NCBI RefSeq assembly: GCF_019263585.2
Contig: NZ_JADQDF010000001.1
Location: forward strand, 3,286,001 to 3,350,000
Source of the DNA: Pseudonocardia oceani
Lineage (GTDB): Bacteria > Actinomycetota > Actinomycetes > Mycobacteriales > Pseudonocardiaceae
DNA length: 64,000 nucleotides
Direction of reading: 5' to 3'
Numbering within the stretch: position 1 is the stretch's first letter; every line of letters begins with the position of its first letter. The notes beneath the pieces were generated by a model. That model searched no databases. It had not been told where the DNA came from and was given only the letters and a program-made list of their open reading frames with translations. Made by a program: the position numbers and the translations under genes. Of the stretch, positions 45,153 through 54,058 are shown piece after piece.

Positions 45153-46358
45153 TCACGCGGCCGCCGCGACCACCGGTTCGGGTTCGTCGACGGTGACCCG
45201 GCGCGCGACCAGCAGTGCGACCGTCGCGAGGGCGGAGGCGCCGACCATCACCGCGGCCATCGCGACCGCGCTCGACCCGACGAGCGGCGACACCGCGGCG
45301 CCCAGCCCGAACTGCAGTGCGCCGAGCAGCGCGGAGCCGGTGCCGGCGACGTCGCGGACGTGGTTCGTCGCCAGTGCCGTCGCGTTGCCCATCACCAGGC
45401 CGAGGCTCGACACGGCGACGAACAGCAGCCCCAGCACCGGCCACGTCGGCGACCCGAGCAGCGTGACGACGAGCAGCGCGGTCGCAGCGGTGACGAGGAT
45501 CGCGACACCGATCGTCGCCTTGCGGCGCGGCTCGACGTCCCAGCGCGCGCTCAGCACCGAGGTCAGGACGAGGCCGCCGGCGTTGGCGGCGAACGCGGCG
45601 GCGTACCCGGCCGTCGACAGGCCCAGGAGGTCCTGCAGCACGAACGACGACCCGGAGATGTAGGCGAACATCGTGCTGAACGACAGTGCGAGCACCAGCG
45701 TCCAGCTCACGTAGGGGGCGCGGCGCAGGACGGCGCCGACGTCGGTGACGGTGCGGCGCAGGCCGCCCGTGCGGCGCCGCTCGACCGGCAGCGTCTCCGG
45801 CACCGCGGCCAGCACGCCGACCACCATCAGCACGGCGAGCCCGGCCAGCACCACGAAGATGCCGCGCCAGCCGATGACGTCGACCAGCCCGCTGCCGACG
45901 AGCGGCGCGACCACCGGCGCGATCCCGTTGATGGCCATCATCAGCGTGAACAGCTGGGCGGTGCGGCGCCCGGTGGTGCGGTCGACGATCACCGCGCGCG
46001 CCAGCACGATCCCGGCCGCTCCCGCGAAGCCCTGGACGAACCGCGCGGCGACCATGAACCCGATGCCGGGCGACAGCGCCACGGCGACGCCCGCCAGTGC
46101 GCACACCACGGCGCCGACCAGCAGCAGCGGCCGCCGCCCCCGCGCGTCGGAGAGCGGGCCGATGACGAGCTGGCCGAGCGCGAGGCCGACGAGGAACGCG
46201 GTGAGGGTCAGCTGCACCCCCGAGGCCGTCGTGCCGAGGTCGTCGACGACGCGGGGGAGGGCGGGCAGGTACATGTCCGTGGCCAGCGGCGCGATCGAGG
46301 TCAGCAGGGCGAGGACGGTGATCCAGACCGCGAGCGGGGCGCGTTCGGCACGAGACAT
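45153..46358 (-). CDS. Bcr/CflA-type drug:H+ antiporter (MFS)
   Basis: 401 residues with 12 predicted helices. The start MSRAERAPLAVWITVLALL has ATG just upstream of TAMDY-like TDMYLPALP, a DHA1/Bcr signature, and the loop GPLSDARGRRPLLL is the MFS motif A. The specificity is not readable. Divergent from the MarR-type gene; the AT-rich stretch between them is the likely operator, giving substrate-induced efflux. Confidence 0.9.
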   Translation of the reverse strand: MSRAERAPLAVWITVLALLTSIAPLATDMYLPALPRVVDDLGTTASGVQLTLTAFLVGLALGQLVIGPLSDARGRRPLLLVGAVVCALAGVAVALSPGIGFMVAARFVQGFAGAAGIVLARAVIVDRTTGRRTAQLFTLMMAINGIAPVVAPLVGSGLVDVIGWRGIFVVLAGLAVLMVVGVLAAVPETLPVERRRTGGLRRTVTDVGAVLRRAPYVSWTLVLALSFSTMFAYISGSSFVLQDLLGLSTAGYAAAFAANAGGLVLTSVLSARWDVEPRRKATIGVAILVTAATALLVVTLLGSPTWPVLGLLFVAVSSLGLVMGNATALATNHVRDVAGTGSALLGALQFGLGAAVSPLVGSSAVAMAAVMVGASALATVALLVARRVTVDEPEPVVAAAA

Positions 46359-46383
46359 GATTATGATTTTAGATATAAATGGG
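46356..46383. promoter_or_regulatory. AT-rich divergent promoter/operator of MFS and MarR genes
   Basis: TGATTATGATTTTAGATATAAA is by far the most AT-rich patch around, directly at the MFS start and 20 bases before the MarR start. It contains an imperfect TTAT...ATAA symmetry, as expected for a MarR site overlapping promoters. Confidence 0.5.
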
Positions 46384-46400
46384 GCGGTAGTCTGCGGACT

Positions 46401-46855
46401 GTGACCGACGACCACCTCCGCTCCATCGCGGCCGCCGTGCACGTCCTGTCCCGGTCCCTGCACCGCCGCGGCGTCGCGCAGGTCGGGCTCGACGTGCTGC
46501 CGCCGTCGGAGTCCGAGGTCCTCGCCCAGATCGGCTCCCGGCCGGGCTCGTCGGTCTCGGAGATCGCCCGCGCCCTGCGCCTGCAGACCAGCAACGTCAG
46601 CACCGCCGTCCGGGGCCTCGTCGCCCGTGGCCTCGTCGACCGCACCACCGACCCCGACGACCAGCGCCGCACCCTGCTCCACCCCAGCCCCGCCGCCGTC
46701 CGCCACCGCCGCCTGCTCGACGACGCCTGGGCCGGCCTGCTCGCCGACCTCCTCCGCGACCTGCCCCCGACGACACCACCGTCCTGCGCGCCGCCGCCCC
46801 GGCGCTGGAGCGACTGGCGCGGGCCGTCACCGCGGACCCCGCCCGCACGCACTAG
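46401..46855 (+). pseudogene. MarR-family regulator with a one-base frameshift near the 3' end
   Basis: Residues 1-122 form a normal MarR winged helix (LPPSESEVLAQIGSRPGSSV, LRLQTSNVSTAVRGLVARGL, TDPDDQRRTLLHPS). In the C-run at 46764-46768 one C appears missing. Adding one base restores the expected ending DDTTVLRAAAPALERLARA and a TAG at 46853-46855 (151 residues). Without the change, the frame turns Pro/Arg-rich and runs to 46889, inside the tRNA gene. Either a sequencing error or a recent mutation altering the last ~30 residues (dimer helix). Confidence 0.8.
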
Positions 46856-46868
46856 GATCGCGGGACCG

Positions 46869-46940
46869 GCCGGTGTAGCTCAGTGGTAGAGCAACCGCCT
46901 TGTAAGCGGTAGGCCGAGGGTTCGATCCCCTCCTCCGGCT
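46869..46940 (+). tRNA. tRNA-Thr (anticodon TGT)
   Basis: 72 bases. Acceptor stem GCCGGTG/CTCCGGC (one U-U mismatch at pair 6), D-arm GCTC/GAGC, anticodon arm ACCGC-CTTGTAA-GCGGT with TGT, variable loop AGGCC and T-arm GAGGG-TTCGATC-CCCTC. Discriminator T; CCA not encoded. Reads ACA codons. Confidence 0.93.
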
Positions 46941-47659
46941 CAACGCCCCAACCTGGGCGCATCAGCCGAACAAGATCTTTAGCGTGATCGCCATGGGGAC
47001 CTTGTGGTGGTTGCTCAGTCGCTCGGTGCCACCGTCGTTGCTGTCTTGAAGTTGCAGCGAGTGATGCATGGCCGGCCGAGGTGGTGATGCCTGAGATGGC
47101 CATCCCTCGAGACTCCCCTGCAGGGCAGCGTGATCGGGCTCGCTGAACAACGCGGCTCACTCGCCATGGCAGCTTTGGTGGCCTGAACCTTTAGCTTGGT
47201 CGGCCGGGCTCCCCGTTGGCGGGGGACGGCGACGCCGCCCGTCCGGTCCGAATGGGCAGACGGCGGGCTGGACGTCGAGGACCGGGCCGTACCCCCAAGG
47301 TAACAAGCACCACGAACTGCCGGGGGAAGCTCAACCTGCCATGCCGTCGACAGTCGGGGCGGTGGTGTACATCGTCGGCTCGCTTCGCACCCGAGCGGTC
47401 GCAGGTTCGAGCCCTGCCGCGACCACCGATCGGTTCGTGCGTGTCGACGTGGTGTCGAACGTGGTGGGAACCCCGAAGGCGCGGGTGCCGGCGTCCGGCT
47501 CGGTCGTCAGCAACCCCGCCGACGCCGGTCGTCGCTGGACCGAGGATCTCGAAGGTCCGGATGCGCCGTTCGCGACGGAAGCACGTCGGGAACTGCCGGC
47601 ACGTTCGCCGGTCCGGCTGTGGTGTCCTGGTTGGCCCTGTTGCCGGCGAGAGGTCAGGG
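46941..47659. other. 719-base gap with no recognisable gene, after tRNA-Thr
   Basis: No open frame here has a domain, a ribosome site or family resemblance. GC is visibly lower than in the flanks between about 46960 and 47200. It contains a tRNA-like fragment (47361-47427). It separates the housekeeping block from the catabolic cluster to the right and may be the remnant border of an inserted segment. Confidence 0.6.
47361..47427 (+). other. tRNA-like fragment, possible attachment-site scar
   Basis: GCAGG-TTCGAGC-CCTGC (47401-47417) is a perfect T-arm. It is preceded by CTCGC-TTCGCAC-CCGAG (47380-47396), an anticodon-arm-like hairpin with CGC in the loop and a C-C mismatch, and flanked by GGTGGTG (47361-47367) and GACCACC (47421-47427), which can pair at 6 of 7. 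No D-arm can be drawn, so it is not a working tRNA. Confidence 0.45.
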
Positions 47660-49165
47660 CTAGACGCTGACCTCGCCCAGCCGTTGGGCTCGGCACGCCA
47701 GGTGCAGGAACAGACGCTGATCGGCGTCGTCCTCCTCGATGCCGAGAAGTTCGAAGGCCCGCTGTACCCGGTAGCGGACGGCGTTGCGGTGCAGGTGCAG
47801 CACTTCCGCGGCCCGGGCGGCGGAACCCTGAAAATCGAGGTACGTGCAGAGCGTGTCGATCATCGCCTGGCGCTTCGCCGGAGCGAGGTCGGCGACCGGG
47901 GCGAAGAGCTGGTCGATGGATTGCTGGACCGTGGGCGAGCCGTACCACTCCAGCAGGGTCGCTCGCATGCCCACCGCGTCGAAGTACACCGGCGTGTTGC
48001 TGCGTCGCCGGAACCGAGCCGAGGACACCGCGAGTCGCGCCTCCGTTGCGCTGCTCGCCAGACCTGCGACGCCGGGCCGCGCCGACCCCGTCCCGCAGAA
48101 CAGCCGTAGACCGCGAACTCTCCCAGTCATCGCCCTGATCACGAAGTCGAGCTGGCGACGGAGGCGGGCGTGGGTCTCCTGGCACGGTGCGTCGGAGCCG
48201 GTCCACATCAGCAGTACCGCGGCAGGGTCGGGTCCGACGTGCCAGGTCCCGGGCATGCTCGCGGCCGCCTGCAGCGCGAGTGCAGCGAGATCGTCGCGGA
48301 TCTCGTAGGCAACGACGTCGTCGCCGGCGACCTCGAGCAGGTTGTCCGGCTCGATCCGGGTCATGACGTGCCAGCCGTCGATCGGGATGCCGAGGCGTCG
48401 TGCCGAGGGCGCGATGGCAGCGCGGGCGGGGCGGTCCGCGGCGACCAGCTGCACGAGCACCTCGCCGGCGGATCGGCGGGAGACCTGCTCGGCCCGCGCC
48501 CGATCGGCGGACAGCCGGGTCGTCTCGGCGGCGATGCGCCACAGCACCATCTCGAGCAGTGCGCCGGCGTCCGCGTCGTCCGGACGCGTCGTCCGCAACC
48601 AGCTGTCGGCGGCTCCCGCCGGGACGGCGAGGACATCGTCGTCCTCGGGGCGCGGCCCGAGGCCGATGGTGCGCCCGAGCAGCAGGCCGACGTGGTCGAG
48701 CAGCGTGTCGACGTCGCCGAACGCCCGGCCGTCGATCGCCTCGGAGACGGCGCGGGCGCGGTCGACGGTCACGCTGAGCTGGTCGGTGGCCTGACGGACG
48801 ATCGTCCCCACCGCGGCCGTGAGGTCGACCTCCGGGGCGAGCCGGATGACGCAGATCGCGGCGCGCCGGGCCAGTGCGAGCGCGGTGAGCGACACCCGCA
48901 CGTCGGCGGGGAGCACGACCACCAGGGCGGCCACCTCGCGGGCGGCGGCGCGCCGCACGACGATGTCGAACCGGTAGTCGGCGGTCAGCGCGGCCAGGCC
49001 TCGCTCGAGGACGACCAGGGCGTTCGTCGGGGCGTCGTCGACCTGGTCGACCTGCTCGACGAGACGAATGTCCTCGACCGACCTGTCGGTTCCGCCCACC
49101 AAGACCTCGACTGCTCCCGGGTGCCGGTGGGTCAGCAGGTCGATTATCGACTCGAGCGTGCTCAC
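47660..49165 (-). CDS. PucR-family transcriptional regulator of the catabolic cluster
   Basis: 501 residues. A central GGDEF-like CdaR region (RRLGIPIDGWHVMTRIEP) precedes the C-terminal PucR helix-turn-helix DFQGSAARAAEVLHLHRNAVRYRVQRAFELLG, given here only in outline; the key segment is HLHRNAVRYRVQR. The PucR/CdaR class typically activates purine, hydantoin, nitrogen or glycerate catabolism. It is divergent from the DUF917 gene across 151 bases and is the natural regulator of the cluster. GTG start. Confidence 0.88.
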   Translation of the reverse strand: MSTLESIIDLLTHRHPGAVEVLVGGTDRSVEDIRLVEQVDQVDDAPTNALVVLERGLAALTADYRFDIVVRRAAAREVAALVVVLPADVRVSLTALALARRAAICVIRLAPEVDLTAAVGTIVRQATDQLSVTVDRARAVSEAIDGRAFGDVDTLLDHVGLLLGRTIGLGPRPEDDDVLAVPAGAADSWLRTTRPDDADAGALLEMVLWRIAAETTRLSADRARAEQVSRRSAGEVLVQLVAADRPARAAIAPSARRLGIPIDGWHVMTRIEPDNLLEVAGDDVVAYEIRDDLAALALQAAASMPGTWHVGPDPAAVLLMWTGSDAPCQETHARLRRQLDFVIRAMTGRVRGLRLFCGTGSARPGVAGLASSATEARLAVSSARFRRRSNTPVYFDAVGMRATLLEWYGSPTVQQSIDQLFAPVADLAPAKRQAMIDTLCTYLDFQGSAARAAEVLHLHRNAVRYRVQRAFELLGIEEDDADQRLFLHLACRAQRLGEVSV

Positions 49166-49273
49166 TCGGGCAGTATGCGCCGCCCCGGAGGGCGCAAGTG
49201 CACAAGAAACGTGCTGGACGCCGGGCCGTCACACTTCGTCGGGCTGCACAACCACGGGGGGAACTTCAGCGAT

Positions 49274-49291
49274 CCGCCCATAGAAGGGCGG
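49274..49291. promoter_or_regulatory. Inverted repeat in the cluster promoter region
   Basis: CCGCCC-ATAGAA-GGGCGG is a perfect 6-bp inverted repeat, 25 bases before the DUF917 start. In the same region TGCACAA occurs at 49199-49205 and 49245-49251. Either could be the PucR site; both are unproven. Confidence 0.45.
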
Positions 49292-49316
49292 TACACCGCC
49301 GCCTAGCTTTCCTGAC

Positions 49317-50408
49317 ATGACGAACGACCCTTCGAAGCTCGGCGAACAGGACCTGGTGGACCTGTCCGTCGGCTGCACGGTGCTGGCGGGCGGTGGTGGC
49401 GGCGACCCGCGGATCGGCCTGCTGATGGCGCTCAACGCCGTGCGCCGGACCGGCGAGGTGCCGCTGATCGACCTCGACTCGCTCGCACCGGACGCCCTGG
49501 TCGTGCCGGCCGGGATGATCGGGGCCCCGACGGTCATGGTCGAGAAGATCCCGAACGGCAACGAGGGCGACGTCATCAGGGCCGCGTTCGAGGCCCGGAT
49601 GAACCGCCCGGTCGCCGCGCTGATGCCGCTAGAGATGGGTGGGATCAACGGGGTCCTGCCGGTCGCCTGGGCCGCGCACGCCGGCCTGCCGCTGGTGGAC
49701 GGCGACCTGATGGGTCGCGCCTTTCCCGAGCTGCAGATGTGCACCCCGCACCTCCATGACATTCCTTCCTGGCCGGCCGTCGTCGTCGACGAACGCTCCC
49801 AGGTCATCACCTTCGAGCCGCGCGACAACGTGTGGCTGGAGAGGCTGGCCCGCAACGCCGTCTCCACCCTTGGCGGATGCGCCTGCGCCGGCCTCTACCC
49901 GATGGACGCCCGTACCGCGGCCATCCCGCTCATCCGCGGCACGGTGTCGCGCGCGGTGACGATCGGCCGCACCATCCGGACGGCGGCCGACGACCCCTTC
50001 CGAGCGCTCGACGCCGAGGTTGACCTCTACCCGTTGCTGAAGGGGAAGGTCGTCGACGTCGACCGGCGCACAGCCGGCGGCTTCGTCCGCGGATCGGCGG
50101 TGATCGAGGGCGTCGAGCACGACGCGGGGCGCCTGGTGCGCATCGAGTTCCAGAACGAGAACCTCGTCGCGATGGAGGACGGCGAAGCGCTGGCCACCGT
50201 CCCGGACATCATCACGCTGCTCGACCGGCACTCCGCGCACGGCATCGTCACCGAACACATCCGCTACGGCCAGCGCGTGGTCGTCGGGGTGTTCCGCGCG
50301 CCCGAGCAGTGGCGCAGCGAGCGCGGCCTGTCCGTGGTCGGCCCCCGCGCCTTCGGCTACGACCTCGACTACGTCCCTGTGGAGGACCGCCATGCCCGGG
50401 TCGGTTGA
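49317..50408 (+). CDS. DUF917 family protein (hydantoinase-associated)
   Basis: 363 residues; a domain family of unknown activity that is nearly always beside hydantoinase/oxoprolinase genes. Signatures: LAGGGGGDPRIGLLMAL at the start, VPAGMIGAPTVMVEKIPNG, ALMPLEMGGINGVLPVAWAA and GLPLVDGDLMGRAFPELQM. First gene of the long cluster, no signal peptide, with no strong ribosome site before the ATG. Its last 17 bases overlap the next gene. Confidence 0.88.
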   Translation: MTNDPSKLGEQDLVDLSVGCTVLAGGGGGDPRIGLLMALNAVRRTGEVPLIDLDSLAPDALVVPAGMIGAPTVMVEKIPNGNEGDVIRAAFEARMNRPVAALMPLEMGGINGVLPVAWAAHAGLPLVDGDLMGRAFPELQMCTPHLHDIPSWPAVVVDERSQVITFEPRDNVWLERLARNAVSTLGGCACAGLYPMDARTAAIPLIRGTVSRAVTIGRTIRTAADDPFRALDAEVDLYPLLKGKVVDVDRRTAGGFVRGSAVIEGVEHDAGRLVRIEFQNENLVAMEDGEALATVPDIITLLDRHSAHGIVTEHIRYGQRVVVGVFRAPEQWRSERGLSVVGPRAFGYDLDYVPVEDRHARVG

Positions 50409-51957
50409 TCTCAGGATCGGCATCGACGTCGGAGGTACCAACACCGACGCCGTCGTCCTCGACGCCGAGAACCGTCTGCTCGCCAAGCACAAGACCCCGA
50501 CGACGCCCGACCTCACCAGCGGCATCACCAGCGCCCTGGAAGCTGTGCTCGGCCAGATCGATCAGCCCGTCGAGCGGATCACGCACGTCATGCTCGGCAC
50601 CACGCACGCCACCAACGCGATCCTGGAACGCCGGGACCTGCTCAAGGTCGCCGTGATCCGGATCGGGGCGCCCGCCACCGTCTCGATCCCGCCCTTCTCG
50701 GACTGGCCCGAGGACCTGCGGAAGGTGGTGTCCGCGGGGGAGGCGGTCGTCCAGGGCGGCAGCGAGGTCACCGGCGAGCCGCTGGTGCCGTTCGGCCGCG
50801 ACGAGGTGGCCCGCTTCCTCGAGAAGGTCGGTGACCGCGCGGAGTCGGTGGCGATCTCGGCGGTGTTCTCCCCGGTCTCCGGCGACCACGAGCTCGAGGC
50901 GGAGCAGGTCGTCCGCGAGGTACTCGGTGGGGTCATCCCGGTCAGCCTGTCGCAGGGGATCGGCGCGCTCGGCCTGCTTGAGCGGGAGAACGCCTGCATC
51001 CTCAACGCCGCGCTCGTCGGCGTCGCGCACAAGGTGGTGGACGGGCTCACGGCGGCCCTGGCGCAGAACGGGATCGACGCCGTCGCCTTCCTCACGCAGA
51101 ACGACGGAACGCTGATGGGCCTGGACTACGTGCGGCGCTTCCCGGTGCTGACGATCGGCAGCGGCCCGGCGAACAGCATGCGCGGGGCCTGCCACCTCGC
51201 CGATGTCAGCGACGCCGTGGTGGTCGACGTCGGCGGCACCTCCAGCGACGTCGGCATGCTGCTCAACGGGTTCCCGCGGGAGTCGAGCACCCCGACCGAC
51301 ATCGGCGGCGTACGCACCAACTTCCGGATGCCCGACCTGGTGGCCATCGCCGTCGGGGGCGGCACACGGATCACCGGGACCGCCGACGACGTCCGGGTCG
51401 GCCCGGAGAGCGTCGGTTATCGCCTCCGCGACGAGGCGCTGGTCTTCGGTGGCGCCACCCCGACCCTGTCCGATGCGGCCGTCGCCGCCGGCCGCGCGAC
51501 CATGGGGGACGCCACCGCCGTCGCCGGACGTGAGGACGTGCTGGCGGCGGCCCTGCGCCTGGCCGACGAGCTCGTGTTCGTGGCCACCGATCAGATCAAG
51601 ACCGCGCGCGGACCCGTCCCGCTGGTCGCGGTCGGCGGCGGGAGCGTGATCCTCCCGCCGGAGCTGCCGGGCGTCGCGACGATCCTGCGACCGGAGAACT
51701 ACGACGTCGCCAACGCCATCGGAGCGGCCATCGCGTCGGTCTCCGGCCAGGTCGACAAGGTGTTCAAGCTCGCGGGCCGCGACCGCCAGGAGGTGCTGGA
51801 CCTCGCCTGCGCAGCCGCGCAGGACGAGGCGATCAGTGCCGGCGCCGACCCGAACGCACTCGAGATCGTCGAGGTCGAGGAGGTCCCGATGGCCTACCTC
51901 ACCGAACCTGTGGTCCGGATCCGGGTGAAGGCCGCCGGGCCGCTCAGCCGGATGTGA
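50392..51957 (+). CDS. Hydantoinase/oxoprolinase family protein, HyuA-like
   Basis: 521 residues. ASKHA-type ATP-binding segments: IGIDVGGTNTDAVVLD at the N-terminus, MLGTTHATNAILERRDL, VVDVGGTSSDVGMLL and VAVGGGSVILPPEL. Shorter than the ~690-residue HyuA of N-methylhydantoinases, and no HyuB follows, as usual for DUF917-linked members. Probably an ATP-dependent opening of a cyclic amide ring or a related kinase-like step; the exact reaction is unknown. Confidence 0.85.
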   Translation: MPGSVDLRIGIDVGGTNTDAVVLDAENRLLAKHKTPTTPDLTSGITSALEAVLGQIDQPVERITHVMLGTTHATNAILERRDLLKVAVIRIGAPATVSIPPFSDWPEDLRKVVSAGEAVVQGGSEVTGEPLVPFGRDEVARFLEKVGDRAESVAISAVFSPVSGDHELEAEQVVREVLGGVIPVSLSQGIGALGLLERENACILNAALVGVAHKVVDGLTAALAQNGIDAVAFLTQNDGTLMGLDYVRRFPVLTIGSGPANSMRGACHLADVSDAVVVDVGGTSSDVGMLLNGFPRESSTPTDIGGVRTNFRMPDLVAIAVGGGTRITGTADDVRVGPESVGYRLRDEALVFGGATPTLSDAAVAAGRATMGDATAVAGREDVLAAALRLADELVFVATDQIKTARGPVPLVAVGGGSVILPPELPGVATILRPENYDVANAIGAAIASVSGQVDKVFKLAGRDRQEVLDLACAAAQDEAISAGADPNALEIVEVEEVPMAYLTEPVVRIRVKAAGPLSRM

Positions 51958-52070
51958 ACCGCGTGGCGCGCCCACCCGGGCGGACCACGCCGCAGGACCA
52001 GCACGGCCAGGAAGGACCTCTCAAAACCCCGCACGACGGAGTGCACTTCCCCGAAACGGAGCCCCATCCG

Positions 52071-53276
52071 ATGCGACACATCCGCGCCCGGCGCGTGATC
52101 GCTCCCCTCACCGTCCTCGCCGCTCTCGCCGCGGGCTGTTCCTCCGGAGGAGGCTCCGGTGCGGCCGACTCCGGCTCGTCCGGGCCCATCGTCATCGGCC
52201 ACACGGCCGGGACCACCGGTTTCATGTCCGTCTTCGACATCCCAGTGCAGCAGGGGATGGAGCTGGCCGTGGCGGACATCAACGCCCAGGGCGGCGTCCT
52301 CGGCCGGCAGCTCGAGATGATCACCACCAACAACGAGTCCGACGTATCGAAGATCCAGACCGCGGCCCAGGACGTGCTCGACCAGGGCGCGGAGTTCGTA
52401 GTGACCTCCTGTGACTTCGACATCGGCGGACCTGCCGCCCGGGTCGCCAACGACGCGGGGAGGATCGCGCTGGGCTGTGCGGGCGGCCCGCTCTACGGCG
52501 TGGACGGGGTGGGCCCGCTGACCTACAACTTCTACCCCGGCTCCCGAACGGAGGGGGCGCTGCTCGCCGAGTACGCGAAGGAGAAGGGCTACACCCGGCC
52601 GTTCGTGATCACCGACCAGGGACTGGAGTACTCCCAGGTCGTCGGGGACTTCTTCGAGCAGCGCTGGCTGGACCTCGGCGGGACGCTGGTGGGCGAGGAG
52701 ACCTACCAGAACGGCGACGAGTCCGCCGCCGCCCAGATCGCGGCCGCGCAGCGGGCGAACCCCGACGTCATTCTCGTGGCCAGCTACCCGCCCGGTGGCG
52801 CCACCCTGCTGCGTCAGCTCCGCGCCGCGGGCCTGTCCCAGCCGCTGCTCGGCTCGGCCGCGTACGACGGCACCTACTGGACCGACGCTGTCCCGGGGCT
52901 CTCGGACTTCACCATCCCCGCCGCAGGCGGTCTGTCCGGTGACGACCCGGTCCCCGCGCGCAACGAGTTCTTCACCCGCCTGCAGCAGCGGACCGGCGAG
53001 CCGGCCGCCAGCGCGAACTACCCGCTCGAGGGGTACTCGTTCGTCCAGGCGATCGCGCGCGCGGTGGAGCGGGCCGGCAGCACCGACACCGAGGCCGTCA
53101 AGGCCGAGCTGGACAAGTTCACGAACGAGGACCTGCTGCTGGGGCCGACGACCTTCACCACTGACTGCCACATCCCGTCGAGCCGTCCGATGCTGCTCAA
53201 GACGTACACCGACGGCGTACCGAAGGTGATCGGCGAGCGCACCGTGCAGTCCCTCATGGGTCAGGCTCCCTGCTGA
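52071..53276 (+). CDS. Branched-chain-type ABC solute-binding lipoprotein
   Basis: 401 residues of the LivJ/Peripla_BP_6 class. Signal peptide with lipobox LAAGCSS, then IVIGHTAGTTGFMSVFDIP and INAQGGVLGRQLEMIT. Homologues take amino acids, amides, urea or aromatic acids. ATG at 52071 begins MRHIRARR and is the first start giving a sensible signal. First gene of the five-gene importer. Its stop overlaps the next ATG by one base (TGATG). Confidence 0.9.
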   Translation: MRHIRARRVIAPLTVLAALAAGCSSGGGSGAADSGSSGPIVIGHTAGTTGFMSVFDIPVQQGMELAVADINAQGGVLGRQLEMITTNNESDVSKIQTAAQDVLDQGAEFVVTSCDFDIGGPAARVANDAGRIALGCAGGPLYGVDGVGPLTYNFYPGSRTEGALLAEYAKEKGYTRPFVITDQGLEYSQVVGDFFEQRWLDLGGTLVGEETYQNGDESAAAQIAAAQRANPDVILVASYPPGGATLLRQLRAAGLSQPLLGSAAYDGTYWTDAVPGLSDFTIPAAGGLSGDDPVPARNEFFTRLQQRTGEPAASANYPLEGYSFVQAIARAVERAGSTDTEAVKAELDKFTNEDLLLGPTTFTTDCHIPSSRPMLLKTYTDGVPKVIGERTVQSLMGQAPC

Positions 53277-54058
53277 TGGCCGCCCCGGTGGGAACGGGCA
53301 AGCGGGAGCAGCAGCCCGAGCGGGAGCTCCGGACATCCGGGGTGACGGTCCGGTTCGCCGGGCTGACCGCCTGCGAGGACATCGACCTGGCCGTGCGCCC
53401 CGGGGAGATCCTGGGCCTGATCGGCCCGAACGGTGCAGGCAAGACGACCCTGACGAACGTCCTCACCGGCTTCCAGCGGCACGCCGGCGCCGTCGTCGTC
53501 GACGGCCGGGACGTGACGGGGTGGTCGCCGCAGCGGCTGAGCAGGATCGGCGTCCGCCGGACCTTCCAGAACGTCCGGCTGTTCGCCGGGATGACGGTGG
53601 CGGAGAACCTCGAGGCCGCCGCGCTCGGGGTGGGCCTGAGCCGCGCGGCCGCGCGCCGCTCGACGGCCGGGCTGCTGGAGCGGTTCGACCTGATGGCGAT
53701 CGCCGGATCCGAGGCCACGGCGCTGCCCTACGGGCTGGAGCGCCGGCTCGGGATCGCCCGGGCGCTGGTCGGCGATCCGCGCTACGTCGTGCTCGACGAG
53801 CCGGCTGCCGGACTCGACGAGGAGGAGAGCGACGAGCTCCTCGCCCGGCTGCGGGCGGTCCCGGACCAGTACGGGTGCGGGCTGGTGGTGATCGAGCACG
53901 ACATGCGGCTGATCATGCGGTTGTGCGACAGGCTGCACGTCATCGACCACGGCCGCACCATCGCCACGGGCGACCCGGCGCAGGTCCGGGCCGATCCGGC
54001 CGTGATCGAGGCCTACCTGGGCAGCGCTGCGGCCGGGAAGGCGTTGGCACATGGCTGA
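53276..54058 (+). CDS. LivG-type ABC ATPase
   Basis: 260 residues: Walker A GPNGAGKTTLTNVL, QRLSRIGVRRTFQNVRLF (Q-loop region), a degenerate signature LPYGLERRLGIARALV (LSxG replaced), Walker B YVVLDEPAAGLDE and H-loop VIEHDMRLIMRLCD, with LivG-like C-terminal tail. The loss of the first LSxG residues is common in LivG. Confidence 0.92.
   Translation: MAAPVGTGKREQQPERELRTSGVTVRFAGLTACEDIDLAVRPGEILGLIGPNGAGKTTLTNVLTGFQRHAGAVVVDGRDVTGWSPQRLSRIGVRRTFQNVRLFAGMTVAENLEAAALGVGLSRAAARRSTAGLLERFDLMAIAGSEATALPYGLERRLGIARALVGDPRYVVLDEPAAGLDEEESDELLARLRAVPDQYGCGLVVIEHDMRLIMRLCDRLHVIDHGRTIATGDPAQVRADPAVIEAYLGSAAAGKALAHG

Noticed and set aside
46962..47150. Small minus-strand frame after tRNA-Thr as a transposase remnant
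   Set aside because: No recognisable catalytic motif or terminal repeats; kept only as unexplained low-GC DNA.
47331..49232. 633-codon minus-strand frame extending past the PucR gene
   Set aside because: It is in a different frame from PucR; its last residues translate the tRNA-like fragment. Not a gene.
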